DNA of 38,342 bases, from positions 1 through 38,342 of IMG/VR virus record IMGVR_UViG_3300010413_000086, one strand, 5' to 3'. The notes below the pieces were generated by a model. That model worked only from the letters and a program-made list of their open reading frames with translations, searched no databases and had not been told where the DNA came from. The translations under genes and the position numbers were made by a program. This stretch comes from a virus. Shown here in pieces: positions 5,585 through 12,381 of this stretch (positions within the stretch are counted from its first letter, which is position 1; the number at the start of each line of letters is the position of its first letter).

Positions 5585-5759
5585 GCACTATGACGAGGCA
5601 GTAGTAAAAACACCGATCAATCTAAAAAAAGGCGATATGATTGTAATTGATATTTCTATGCGTCCATTTATAAACGGGAAAGTTGTCAAGGTCGTCCGAG
5701 GCGAAAAAATCATCTATGAAACAAAATTATCTCCATTCCATAAATTAGGGAGTATGTAA
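5571..5759 (+). CDS. Hypothetical small beta protein
   Basis: The 62-residue product has a basic start and beta-strand-like repeats (KKGDMIVIDISMRPFINGKVVKVVRGEKIIYE), suggesting a small beta barrel such as an SH3-like fold. GGAGG lies close upstream of the ATG inside the previous gene. There are no cysteines and no membrane segment. Family not recognised. Confidence 0.65.
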   Translation: MKKNRHYDEAVVKTPINLKKGDMIVIDISMRPFINGKVVKVVRGEKIIYETKLSPFHKLGSM

Positions 5760-5760
5760 A

Positions 5761-6228
5761 ATGAAAAAGCTGACGGATGAGGAAAAAGAAAAACAATATT
5801 TCGAAGCTCTTATATATCAATTGCAATGCGAACCGGGAGCGTGGAAACGATCTATTGATGGTTTACTTCTATTTAACATCATACACATGGTAATGCAGGA
5901 ATGCAATAGACGTTATGTTAAAGATAATCGTAGTTTTGCCGCAGACGAAACGCCGCTGGAGAAGGCGCGGAAAATCAGAAACACAATATTGAATTGTAAT
6001 GATTATCAAAATGATTTTGGACAACTCGAATCAGCTTCTCTTGATATGGCTGATGACTACGAAGCCGCCATCACCCGCCTGAAGGCGTCGGCGTGGACGG
6101 ATGAGGATATGCGATATGCCGCATATTGGGGAGAATCGATGTGCACGATTCACGGAGCGCATTATCTGCTTAACCACATAATAGACAAATGGCTTGCCCA
6201 ACGTCGGGCCGGGAAAGGGGCGGAGTGA
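5761..6228 (+). CDS. Hypothetical helical protein
   Basis: The 155-residue product looks entirely helical, with a LLLFNIIHMVMQECNRRYV amphipathic segment near residue 36 and a C-terminal HGAHYLLNHIIDKWLAQRR. LEKARKIRNTIL in the middle is common in phage accessory proteins. There is no signal or membrane segment. GGGAG precedes the ATG. The stop TGA overlaps the next ATG. Function is unknown. Confidence 0.7.
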   Translation: MKKLTDEEKEKQYFEALIYQLQCEPGAWKRSIDGLLLFNIIHMVMQECNRRYVKDNRSFAADETPLEKARKIRNTILNCNDYQNDFGQLESASLDMADDYEAAITRLKASAWTDEDMRYAAYWGESMCTIHGAHYLLNHIIDKWLAQRRAGKGAE

Positions 6229-6482
6229 TGAAACCATTTATTGTTAAAGAGCGCAAGGCGTTAAAGGCTTTGCCGTACTGGTTAAAAGAACAACCGCTTG
6301 TCAATACGTGTAGTTTCAGTACTGGTAACACAATCCAGATCGGCCACGACACAAAGCCGGACAGTGATTGGGGAGGGAAATACACTATGCTTAACAGTAT
6401 CGTTATTCTCGACCCTTTATTATTCGATGAAGTATGGGAAATATGTGAGCGTTTCGTCGAACGCAAGGACGGCACCACATGA
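6228..6482 (+). CDS. Hypothetical protein
   Basis: This 84-residue frame is annotated from the ATG at 6228, which overlaps the preceding TGA and follows AAAGGGGCGGAG; an open extension upstream has no binding site. The product is basic at the start (MKPFIVKERKALKALPYWLK) and ends FDEVWEICERFVERKDGTT. It has no motif that I recognise. It overlaps the next gene by four bases (ATGA). Confidence 0.65.
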   Translation: MKPFIVKERKALKALPYWLKEQPLVNTCSFSTGNTIQIGHDTKPDSDWGGKYTMLNSIVILDPLLFDEVWEICERFVERKDGTT

Positions 6483-6877
6483 AAAAGCGGGTGAAAAAAC
6501 AGATGATGATTGGTACTGGTTTTATTGCCAGACTGAACGGACACGACAAGCCGCACGAATATAACTATGTGTGTGACTTAATACCAAAATGCAAACCGAT
6601 TACCACCCTGCGAGAGGAGCAAAGCAAAGGAGGCCGGGAGATGACCATTGATGATGCCAAACGACAAATCGAAGCGCAAAAGAACCTGATCGAAGACCTG
6701 TCAAATAAACTCGCAGAGGCGGAAAAGAAGATCGAGGGGATGCAGAATGTTTTGAAGTTTTATGCCAACCCCGTCCGGTACGTATCATCAGAAATGAATA
6801 TGTGCGGTCATCCGGGGAAACATGAAATAACTATCGACAATGGGAGGCGGGCACGTAAGGCGCTCGGCGAAGAATAA
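6479..6877 (+). CDS. Coiled-coil phage protein with an internal start candidate
   Basis: The 132-residue product has a basic N-terminal third, then a coiled coil (DDAKRQIEAQKNLIEDLSNK, about residues 57-76), then LKFYANPVRY and a C-terminal DNGRRARKALGEE. The latter two recall a widespread phage accessory (Ea22-like) C-terminus. A very strong AAAGGAGG (6627-6634) precedes an in-frame ATG at 6641 (residue 55), which would yield a 78-residue product consisting of just the coiled coil and tail. The ATG at 6479 overlaps the previous gene but has only a weak binding site. Either or both may be used. Function is unknown. Confidence 0.65.
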   Translation: MKKRVKKQMMIGTGFIARLNGHDKPHEYNYVCDLIPKCKPITTLREEQSKGGREMTIDDAKRQIEAQKNLIEDLSNKLAEAEKKIEGMQNVLKFYANPVRYVSSEMNMCGHPGKHEITIDNGRRARKALGEE

Positions 6878-6889
6878 AGGAGCGGAATA

Positions 6890-7723
6890 ATGGATGAGAT
6901 ACCAAGGGAATATAAATCAAAAATGCTTGATCCGACAGAAGAAGAACAAAAAAAGTGGAATAAACTGACAGAAGAAATGCAAAAGGTAACGGCGACAGAT
7001 CATTGTCCTGCTTGTGGCACTGGGCCTGAAACCTTCTGGCACCACGAAAAAGGATGCCGCGTAGCAGAGCTGGAATCCGCCCTGCAATCGGCGCGGGAGC
7101 AACTCGACGTACATATCGACATCTTGAAACAAACACAACAGGAGCGCGACACCCTCAAGGCCGAGGCCACCAGGATGCGGGAGGCTTTCGGTAATTTGCT
7201 GCGGTCACACAGCTATTTTACGCAACGCGAATATGAATCCGATACAACTTATAATGCTTCAAGTATTGGATATAAAGCAGAAGAAAAGGCTATAAACGTA
7301 TTAAGGGATATTTATGGAGAACAAGCCTTGTCGGACTTATTCATCATCCCCGCCGCACCGGAGAAGGCGGAGACGTACAACCGGCCAAAGATCGTTACGC
7401 TTTGCGGATCAACACGATTTATGGAACAGTTTTTCAATTCGGGATGGGATGAAACCATGAAAGGAAACATCGTCCTGTCAGTTGGCGTAAATCTCAAAAT
7501 GGAAACACCGGATGGAGGTCACGTTGGGGAAGCGATGGGACTTGAGGTCAAGGAAATGCTCGACGAACTTCATAAACGCAAGATCGACCTATCCGATGAA
7601 GTGCTTGTCTTGAATGTCGGCGGCTATATCGGAGAATCGACACGGAGCGAAATAAACCACGCGATTAAAAATGGTGTTCCTGTTCGATACCTTGAGCCCA
7701 TAGCGGAAGGCGGTGAGGGATGA
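6890..7723 (+). CDS. Nucleoside 2-deoxyribosyltransferase-like protein with Zn/coiled-coil N-terminus
   Basis: The 277-residue product is composite. Residues 1-60 include CPACGTG and HHEKGC, a zinc-like site. Residues about 58-97 form a coiled coil. The C-terminal third starts KIVTLCGSTRFMEQFF and continues through MLDELHKRKIDLSDEVLVLN to VGGYIGESTRSEINHAIKNG. This matches the Rossmann-like deoxyribosyltransferase/DUF4406-type family common in phages: GSTRF nucleotide-binding loop, DE strand, and GESTR-E catalytic-type element. Family members cleave or transfer N-glycosidic bonds of nucleosides; the substrate here is unknown. GGAG precedes the ATG. The N-terminal extension is unusual. Confidence 0.75.
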   Translation: MDEIPREYKSKMLDPTEEEQKKWNKLTEEMQKVTATDHCPACGTGPETFWHHEKGCRVAELESALQSAREQLDVHIDILKQTQQERDTLKAEATRMREAFGNLLRSHSYFTQREYESDTTYNASSIGYKAEEKAINVLRDIYGEQALSDLFIIPAAPEKAETYNRPKIVTLCGSTRFMEQFFNSGWDETMKGNIVLSVGVNLKMETPDGGHVGEAMGLEVKEMLDELHKRKIDLSDEVLVLNVGGYIGESTRSEINHAIKNGVPVRYLEPIAEGGEG

Positions 7724-7974
7724 ACGAGATATGCAAACACTGCGGGAAAGTAAAATCAAAGCACTGGGATGATGGTGAATATGGAATTAACTGCCATGGA
7801 GGAATAGGAACCTCATTCGAGCCCTCCGGCCTTGTCGCCGTGTCCAGGGAGCTCATGGAAGCGGTTGTCAAATATTTTGAAAAAGAGGCTGAGCAACCAG
7901 TAGAATATTCCCAGAAGATATCACTTTATAGATTGATCCGCTCCCTGCTCGCCCAGATGAAAAAGGAGGGGTGA
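7720..7974 (+). CDS. CxxC/H/C mini-protein, paralogue C
   Basis: The 84-residue product begins MNEICKHCGKVKSKHWDDG, then INCHGG, then TSFEPSGLVAVSRELME and a helical tail. It is the closest match to the consensus of the three paralogues (3288, 5046, 7720). It overlaps the preceding gene by four bases (ATGA) after GGCGGTGAGGG. The single C-x2-C, H and C probably bind one zinc. Function is unknown. Confidence 0.7.
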   Translation: MNEICKHCGKVKSKHWDDGEYGINCHGGIGTSFEPSGLVAVSRELMEAVVKYFEKEAEQPVEYSQKISLYRLIRSLLAQMKKEG

Positions 7975-7975
7975 T

Positions 7976-8197
7976 ATGATTGTAATGGATGAACCTTCAG
8001 ATGATAAAAAAATGCAATTCGCATCTGCATTATATGAGAGTATCGAAGCAGAAGTACGCCTCAAAACCCTGGTGGAGGTTGAGAAGATGATTGAAGAGCG
8101 AATAGAGCGAAACAAAAACAATTACGGATACCCGATGGCGGAGGTATATTACATCCTTGAAGCCATCCAAGAGCTGAAAGAGGGAGGCCGGGGATGA
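7976..8197 (+). CDS. Hypothetical acidic helical protein
   Basis: The 73-residue product is mostly helical and acidic (YESIEAEVRLKTLVEVEKMI), with an amphipathic C-terminal helix ending EAIQELKEGGRG. AAGGAGGGG lies six bases before the ATG. An in-frame ATG three codons later is possible. The stop overlaps the next gene by four bases. Family not recognised. Confidence 0.65.
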   Translation: MIVMDEPSDDKKMQFASALYESIEAEVRLKTLVEVEKMIEERIERNKNNYGYPMAEVYYILEAIQELKEGGRG

Positions 8198-8559
8198 TAT
8201 GTATTAAGACAAGCAAAATAATACCAGACGCCATGTGTTACAGAGAGGCAATCTTAAAAGAACTGCCGATAGCAAAAAAATGGGATGTAACAAACATTCC
8301 CGATCTTATGGAGACTGAAATAAAAACATATCAAGCTGAATGCTTTGTCAGGATAACAGATTCCAACAGAGAGCGCATGTATGTTGTTGCCGGAGATGAC
8401 GGCTCGCAGATTATTATAGATATGGCAAGAAGCGCAGTCGAGGAAAGAGACAGGGCAAACTATGAACGGAGCTGTTTACGTGATGAAATGAGTAATTTGT
8501 ATCATAAAATGAAAAAATTACGCTACCGTTTGAAAGTTCTATTCACAGGGAGAACCTAA
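8194..8559 (+). CDS. Hypothetical protein
   Basis: The product is 121 residues. The first 75 residues look alpha/beta (RMYVVAGDDGSQIIIDMARS) and the last 45 form a basic helix or coiled coil (ERSCLRDEMSNLYHKMKKLR). It has no membrane segment. GGAGG lies upstream, and the gene overlaps neighbours at both ends. It does not match a family that I know. Confidence 0.65.
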   Translation: MICIKTSKIIPDAMCYREAILKELPIAKKWDVTNIPDLMETEIKTYQAECFVRITDSNRERMYVVAGDDGSQIIIDMARSAVEERDRANYERSCLRDEMSNLYHKMKKLRYRLKVLFTGRT

Positions 8560-8849
8560 TGAAACAGCGAACGTGTGAGACGTGTAAACGAATCGGCTGG
8601 ATTGCGGCCTTTGTCGCGTTATCCGCCTTCTTGCTTTTTTGCGCACTGTCCGCCGCAGAGGATCAACGAAGGATAGACGCCATGCCAGACGCAAAAGCGC
8701 GTGTGTATGATTTCCAGTTTTTCGAACGGCAGGAGTATTATCTTGAACAACAAATACGATGGAAGCGCGGTCAGACCATCACATGGACGATTTATGACAA
8801 CATGGCCGGTGACGACGGTTGCGCGATTGGGAAAGGAGAGGGTGAATGA
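8559..8849 (+). CDS. Small membrane protein with CxxC N-terminus
   Basis: The 96-residue product starts MKQRTCETCKRIGW, then has a hydrophobic helix (IAAFVALSAFLLFCALSAA, residues 15-33), then a charged soluble tail of about 60 residues. The cytoplasmic CxxC ahead of the helix may hold metal or form a thiol pair. GGGAG precedes the ATG. It is not clearly a holin, being far from the lysis region. Function is unknown. Confidence 0.65.
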   Translation: MKQRTCETCKRIGWIAAFVALSAFLLFCALSAAEDQRRIDAMPDAKARVYDFQFFERQEYYLEQQIRWKRGQTITWTIYDNMAGDDGCAIGKGEGE

Positions 8850-9829
8850 AACTCGATGATATAGGATTTTACACTCTATCCGATGAAAGAGCAAAAAATG
8901 TTAGCTGGAATAGCAGACTGCAAAGATGTGAAATGATATTGACAGACAGATGTAATTTCAAATGCCAATATTGTCGAGGAATTAAAGAAGATTTGCGAGG
9001 CGATTTAACATTTTCCCAAGCCAAAGAGATTGTTGATATATGGAGTAGCGGAGAATTAAAAAATATAAGACTTTCTGGCGGGGAGCCTACTGTTTGGATA
9101 GATTTATATGAGCTTATTATATATATAAAAAGCAAAGGGAATATCAATAGGATTGCTTTATCAACAAATGGTTCGGCTGATCTAGATTATTATTTCAGAT
9201 TACATAATGCCGGTGTTGATGATTTCTCTATTTCTCTCGATGCGTGTTGTTCGATGACTGCGGATGCTATGGCAGGAACTGACGCTAAATTTGAACACAT
9301 AAGTCATGTTATAAAAGAATTGAGCAAAATAACATATGTTACCGTCGGGGTGGTATTGAATAATAGAAACAACATTGAATTAAATAACATAATTGATTAC
9401 GCGACAAATCTTGGTGTTTCGGACATACGTATAATACCGTCGGCGCAAACAAACGAGAGATTAAAAATAAATAGAGAGACGGAATATAAAATACTAAAAT
9501 ATCGTATTTCTAATATAAATAACGGTCGGCATGTCAGGGGTATCACCAAGAACGATTGCCATAAATGCCATTTAGTAAAAGACGATATGGCTATTTTGCA
9601 TGGGCGACATTTCCCTTGTATTATTTATATGAGAGAATTTGGTCAGGCAATTGGTACTGTATACGGAAAATCATTAACACAAATCAGGCAAGAAAGAAAG
9701 AAATGGTTTGAAAAAACAAACACATATAACGATGATATATGCAGGCGCAATTGTCTTGATGTATGCATAGATTATAATAATAGAGTCGAACAGATTAACA
9801 ACACCCCCACCCAGCGGGAGAAGGAGTGA
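8846..9829 (+). CDS. Radical SAM enzyme
   Basis: The 327-residue product has the radical SAM signature LTDRCNFKCQYCRG (C36-x3-C40-x2-C43), which binds the 4Fe-4S cluster that cleaves S-adenosylmethionine. The GGE motif in RLSGGEPTVW (about residues 76-85) and a TNGS strand follow. The C-terminal part has further cysteines (NDCHKCHLV, FPCIIY, DICRRNCLDVC), which suggests a SPASM/Twitch-like auxiliary cluster as in MoaA/PqqE-type enzymes. The substrate is unknown; peptide or nucleotide modification are both possible. AAAGGAG precedes the ATG. It is clearly more AT-rich than neighbours on the left, suggesting separate acquisition. Confidence 0.9.
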   Translation: MKLDDIGFYTLSDERAKNVSWNSRLQRCEMILTDRCNFKCQYCRGIKEDLRGDLTFSQAKEIVDIWSSGELKNIRLSGGEPTVWIDLYELIIYIKSKGNINRIALSTNGSADLDYYFRLHNAGVDDFSISLDACCSMTADAMAGTDAKFEHISHVIKELSKITYVTVGVVLNNRNNIELNNIIDYATNLGVSDIRIIPSAQTNERLKINRETEYKILKYRISNINNGRHVRGITKNDCHKCHLVKDDMAILHGRHFPCIIYMREFGQAIGTVYGKSLTQIRQERKKWFEKTNTYNDDICRRNCLDVCIDYNNRVEQINNTPTQREKE

Positions 9830-9833
9830 GGAA

Positions 9834-9986
9834 ATGAGTGTTACAATGAAGAAAAGACAATTTACTCTCAATCAAATAGAGAATGGGTTTGTGCTCACGA
9901 TAGAAGGTAGTGGGTTAGATGAAACAAGCATATTTCTTGCAGATATAGATGCTGTAAAAACCAGGTTATGTGAAGAACTTGATTAA
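9834..9986 (+). CDS. Hypothetical 50-residue protein
   Basis: This short frame starts at an ATG seven bases after AAGGAG (9821-9826), inside the end of the radical SAM gene. The product is a compact alpha/beta peptide (KKRQFTLNQIENGFVLTIEG and then DIDAVKTRLCEELD). It could be a partner or substrate of the radical SAM enzyme purely by position; there is no leader-like glycine/cysteine core to support that. Function is unknown. Confidence 0.6.
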   Translation: MSVTMKKRQFTLNQIENGFVLTIEGSGLDETSIFLADIDAVKTRLCEELD

Positions 9987-10027
9987 ATACAGCGTGTTTT
10001 GAATTCATTTTGACCGGAGGCCACGCC

Positions 10028-10216
10028 ATGAATCTGTTTTTTGGGATTACTGATATAATGATTGCCGTAGTTTTTTTGCTTATGGCTATCTATCAAAAAT
10101 ACATTACCACGTCGATAACCAGGCTCATGCTTATTGGGTTGTTTGTGATGTTTTTACTTTTTGGCCTTGTAACGATTATTTTGGCCGCAACCGGAATGTG
10201 TTTGAGTACGTGTTGA
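10028..10216 (+). CDS. Small protein with two membrane helices
   Basis: The 62-residue product has two hydrophobic helices (about residues 3-22 and 33-55) and a short basic loop between them. CCGGAGG lies seven bases before the ATG at 10028. A TTG further upstream in frame lacks a binding site. Two-helix size would fit a class II holin or a small toxin-like membrane protein, but it sits outside the lysis region, so neither is claimed. Confidence 0.65.
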   Translation: MNLFFGITDIMIAVVFLLMAIYQKYITTSITRLMLIGLFVMFLLFGLVTIILAATGMCLSTC

Positions 10217-10225
10217 GGTGATAAA

Positions 10226-10420
10226 ATGAAAAACGATAAATATCAGGCAATATCAATAGCATTAAAGAGAATGGGCATGAAAATACCGCTTACTAATGCC
10301 TACGCTCTAATAAAAATAAACGAACTGATAAGGGTTAACAGATTTCTCGAACAGGTAACAAAAGGCTGGGCGCATGCATGGGAATGGTGGACTATAAATA
10401 TTATCGATAGGATGGAATAA
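10226..10420 (+). CDS. Hypothetical protein
   Basis: The 64-residue product is basic and helical (YQAISIALKRMGMKIPLTNA), with a tryptophan-rich end (KGWAHAWEWWTINII). TTGAGGTGA precedes the ATG. The stop overlaps the next ATG by one base. It lies between two small membrane proteins. The Trp-rich amphipathic end could touch a membrane. Family unknown. Confidence 0.6.
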   Translation: MKNDKYQAISIALKRMGMKIPLTNAYALIKINELIRVNRFLEQVTKGWAHAWEWWTINIIDRME

Positions 10421-10620
10421 TGCCGTTTTGGGAATCCATAGGTATATGTATAGCATTTCTGATTGTATCTTTAATAAGTTGTATATTGGCATTAAGTGAA
10501 ATTATAAAATGGGGCGCGGATAAAAGACGTAAGTTTAAAAAAGCTGATTTCATATTTTATGTAACAGTATGGGCCACATGTATAGTGTGCGCCATATTTG
10601 CTATTAAGTTAGGGAGGTAG
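10420..10620 (+). CDS. Small protein with two membrane helices
   Basis: The 66-residue product has helices at about residues 6-26 and 45-62, separated by a strongly basic loop (KWGADKRRKFKKAD) that should be cytoplasmic. It resembles the 10028 product in size and topology but not clearly in sequence. Its start overlaps the previous stop (TAATG). Function is unknown. Confidence 0.65.
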   Translation: MPFWESIGICIAFLIVSLISCILALSEIIKWGADKRRKFKKADFIFYVTVWATCIVCAIFAIKLGR

Positions 10621-10623
10621 AAT

Positions 10624-10797
10624 ATGATCGGCAGTATCTTCAACCGCAAAAAAAGATTAGATAAAAAAGACAGAAACGACAAAGCATTATTAAAAAGATT
10701 GCAAGACATAACAAGGCCGCAACCTAAGCTGCCAGAAAATGAGGCGACAGATTTCAGTGATTTAATCGAAAAGGGCGATATTCACGGAGCGGATTAA
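10624..10797 (+). CDS. Basic small hypothetical protein
   Basis: The frame encodes 57 residues: a basic N-terminal half (FNRKKRLDKKDRNDKALLKR), then a proline/acid-rich tail (QPKLPENEATDFSDLIEKGD). GGGAGG at 10612-10617 is the likely binding site, six bases before the ATG. The next gene starts directly after its stop. The N-terminal basic region may bind RNA or DNA; this is not shown. Confidence 0.6.
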   Translation: MIGSIFNRKKRLDKKDRNDKALLKRLQDITRPQPKLPENEATDFSDLIEKGDIHGAD

Positions 10798-11028
10798 ATG
10801 TCAAGAAAAGAGGCGTCTGATAAATATCTGCATTATTGGCGCTGGCCCCTTCGCAATGGAGATGACTTAATAATACGTGGGAGTATAAGACAAATGATTG
10901 ATTTACTAAACTTTACACCGGATATGATAAAAGATTTACGATGTATTCATCATGGAGCGGACGAAACACAAGCCGATATATTTCTGCATGGCAGATCATG
11001 GCAGCCGAGATACAGGAGAAAAGCATGA
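10798..11028 (+). CDS. Hypothetical protein
   Basis: The 76-residue product (for example KYLHYWRWPLRNGDDLIIRG, then SIRQMIDLLNFTPDMIKDLR) is alpha/beta with a basic C-terminus (SWQPRYRRKA). The ATG abuts the previous stop, and the ending overlaps the next gene by four bases. GGAGCGGA lies upstream. Family not recognised. Confidence 0.6.
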   Translation: MSRKEASDKYLHYWRWPLRNGDDLIIRGSIRQMIDLLNFTPDMIKDLRCIHHGADETQADIFLHGRSWQPRYRRKA

Positions 11029-11237
11029 ATAACCATCGTTGCTCATTATGCGATTTTTCGAGTGAAGATAGCCGGGGAATAGTAAGATCGTGCCGTATAG
11101 TGCCTGGTTATCTACACAATCCGGCTTTCGATTGCATCGAGTTCAGGCCGGATCAAGCACGATTAGAACATTGGATATTAGGGAAAAAGTATCTAAAAAT
11201 GTCGGCAATAGATAAACTAATGCAAAAATATAGTTGA
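11025..11237 (+). CDS. Cys-rich mini-protein (putative zinc ribbon)
   Basis: The product is 70 residues: MNNHRCSLCDFSSEDSRG, then VRSCRIVPGY, then FDCIEFRPD. Four cysteines with a C-x2-C pair suggest a zinc site. The C-terminal half is helical and basic. The ATG overlaps the previous stop (ATGA); the reading frame stays open upstream but without a start signal. Its 3' end overlaps the -35 element of the promoter at 11234. Function is unknown. Confidence 0.65.
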   Translation: MNNHRCSLCDFSSEDSRGIVRSCRIVPGYLHNPAFDCIEFRPDQARLEHWILGKKYLKMSAIDKLMQKYS

Positions 11238-11262
11238 CAATATAATAATAATGATGTATATT
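11234..11262 (+). promoter_or_regulatory. Sigma70-type promoter for the secreted-protein gene
   Basis: It has TTGACA (11234-11239), a 17-base spacer and TATATT (11257-11262). The first 15 bases, TTGACAATATAATAA, are identical to the promoter at 2769. Initiation near 11269 leaves a leader of about 11 bases with AAGGAGG before the ATG at 11280. Confidence 0.8.
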
Positions 11263-11279
11263 AAAAGAAGGAGGACATT

Positions 11280-11705
11280 ATGAAAGGGTTAATTTTAGTT
11301 TTCTTGCTTATTTCTGTATTTTGCTATGCTGACAACATGACTGGAGAATTTGCGTTTGAGGTTGGATATTTGCCTATTGATATGTTCAAAACAAGAGATG
11401 TTGATTATTATTTATCTGATATAGCTTTATATGCTGATTTTATGGCAAAAATATGGTTATTTGATTTAATATTTATAGGTGGCGGCATGAGAAGCCATTT
11501 CGTTTATTATGCTGATAAAACAGAATTTTGGCCATATACAGTTGATTATCGCTTTGAATTAGGAATAAAAATAGGAAATTTAACAATTGGATTTCGTCAT
11601 AATTGCTATCACCCAGCCGCACCATTCGAGAAAATATATGCAAAAATGGATGCAGCTTTTGAAGAATTATATGTCCGATTTGAAGGAAAGGTGAAGATAT
11701 TTTGA
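11280..11705 (+). CDS. Secreted beta-rich (outer-membrane-like) protein
   Basis: The 141-residue product has a clear signal peptide (MKGLILVFLLISVFCYA, cleavage probably after residue 17). A body of alternating hydrophobic and polar strands with many aromatics follows (FAFEVGYLPIDMF, YRFELGIKIGNLTIGFRH). It ends in a beta strand with terminal Phe (VKIF). This is typical of small outer-membrane beta barrels or periplasmic beta sandwiches. It has its own promoter and a strong GGAGG. Phage genes of this design often alter the host surface, for example superinfection exclusion or lysogenic conversion. No family recognised; a diderm host is implied. Confidence 0.7.
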   Translation: MKGLILVFLLISVFCYADNMTGEFAFEVGYLPIDMFKTRDVDYYLSDIALYADFMAKIWLFDLIFIGGGMRSHFVYYADKTEFWPYTVDYRFELGIKIGNLTIGFRHNCYHPAAPFEKIYAKMDAAFEELYVRFEGKVKIF

Positions 11706-11932
11706 CAGATTATCAAAGAACTATAGAATTTCTAAAATCATTAGGGTTCAAAGAATCATACGGCCCATACGGAGAAGAAGGGCAGGAGGGCTATTATTGC
11801 ATGGATGAAACAACAATAATTTTGCAGCCGTGGCCAGAGCAAAATAAAATCATAGGCCCCGATTGGGTTTCGGCATGGATAAATTATAATAACGACGGAA
11901 GTTTCAAAAACATAGAATTTAATGGTGATTAA
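11702..11932 (+). CDS. Hypothetical protein, TTG start
   Basis: The 76-residue product (TDYQRTIEFLKSLGFKESYG, then a strand-rich CMDETTIILQPW) is small and acidic. It begins at TTG overlapping the previous stop, with AAAGGTGAAG about seven bases upstream, so it is co-transcribed with the secreted protein. It has no membrane segment and is probably cytoplasmic. Possible partner by position only. Confidence 0.6.
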   Translation: MTDYQRTIEFLKSLGFKESYGPYGEEGQEGYYCMDETTIILQPWPEQNKIIGPDWVSAWINYNNDGSFKNIEFNGD

Positions 11933-11984
11933 GCTGCCGCCTTTATCAATAGCAGATTAGGAGAATGGAATCAATAAAACATTA

Positions 11985-12013
11985 TTGACAAAATAAACAA
12001 TGAATAATAATAT
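11985..12013 (+). promoter_or_regulatory. Sigma70-type promoter upstream of terminase genes
   Basis: It has TTGACA (11985-11990), a spacer of 17 bases and TAATAT (12008-12013), in the 119-base gap before the small terminase. This would start the packaging/late transcript. Confidence 0.65.
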
Positions 12014-12051
12014 AAATATATGGACATACTTTGTAAAACAACGGAAATGCA

Positions 12052-12381
12052 ATGGGCTTTAAAGAAAACCCAGAAAATATAAATAAAAATGGCAGACCTA
12101 AAAAAGGCCATACTTTAACTGATATATTAGAAAAAGAATTAAGTGTTAAAAAGTCAGATGGCAAGATAAAGAAACCGCAAAAAGAATTAGTTGTTAAATC
12201 ATTATTACAGCTTGCTATAGATAAATATATTGAGTGCCCATCATGTAAAAAACGCTTTCGATATGGAGGTGATCTGGGAGCATTAAAATATATATTTGAT
12301 CGTATAGATGGCAAGCCAATAGAGCATATTAAAGAAGAAGCAGAAATAGGGTATTATTGCATACCGCCTAAAAAGAAATGA
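12052..12381 (+). CDS. Terminase small subunit-like protein
   Basis: The 109-residue product begins MGFKENPENINKNGRPKKGH, the GF-x-x-NP-x-N-x-x-GRPK start of DUF5681-type proteins that commonly precede large terminases. The first part is basic and could bind DNA. A CPSC pair (about residue 64) is present without a second pair. The gene overlaps the large terminase by four bases. The small subunit would recognise pac/cos DNA and recruit TerL. The role is inferred from N-terminal motif and position. The binding site before the ATG is weak. Confidence 0.65.
   Translation: MGFKENPENINKNGRPKKGHTLTDILEKELSVKKSDGKIKKPQKELVVKSLLQLAIDKYIECPSCKKRFRYGGDLGALKYIFDRIDGKPIEHIKEEAEIGYYCIPPKKK

Noticed and set aside
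6298-6564. Plus-strand open frame overlapping 6228-6482 and 6479-6877
   Set aside because: It lacks a binding site and conflicts with two coupled genes. The translation is Ser/Thr/Arg-rich noise.
10028-10620. Second holin/toxin locus from the two small membrane proteins
   Set aside because: Size and helices alone do not distinguish holins, toxins or other small membrane proteins, and the lysis region is at the other end of the window.
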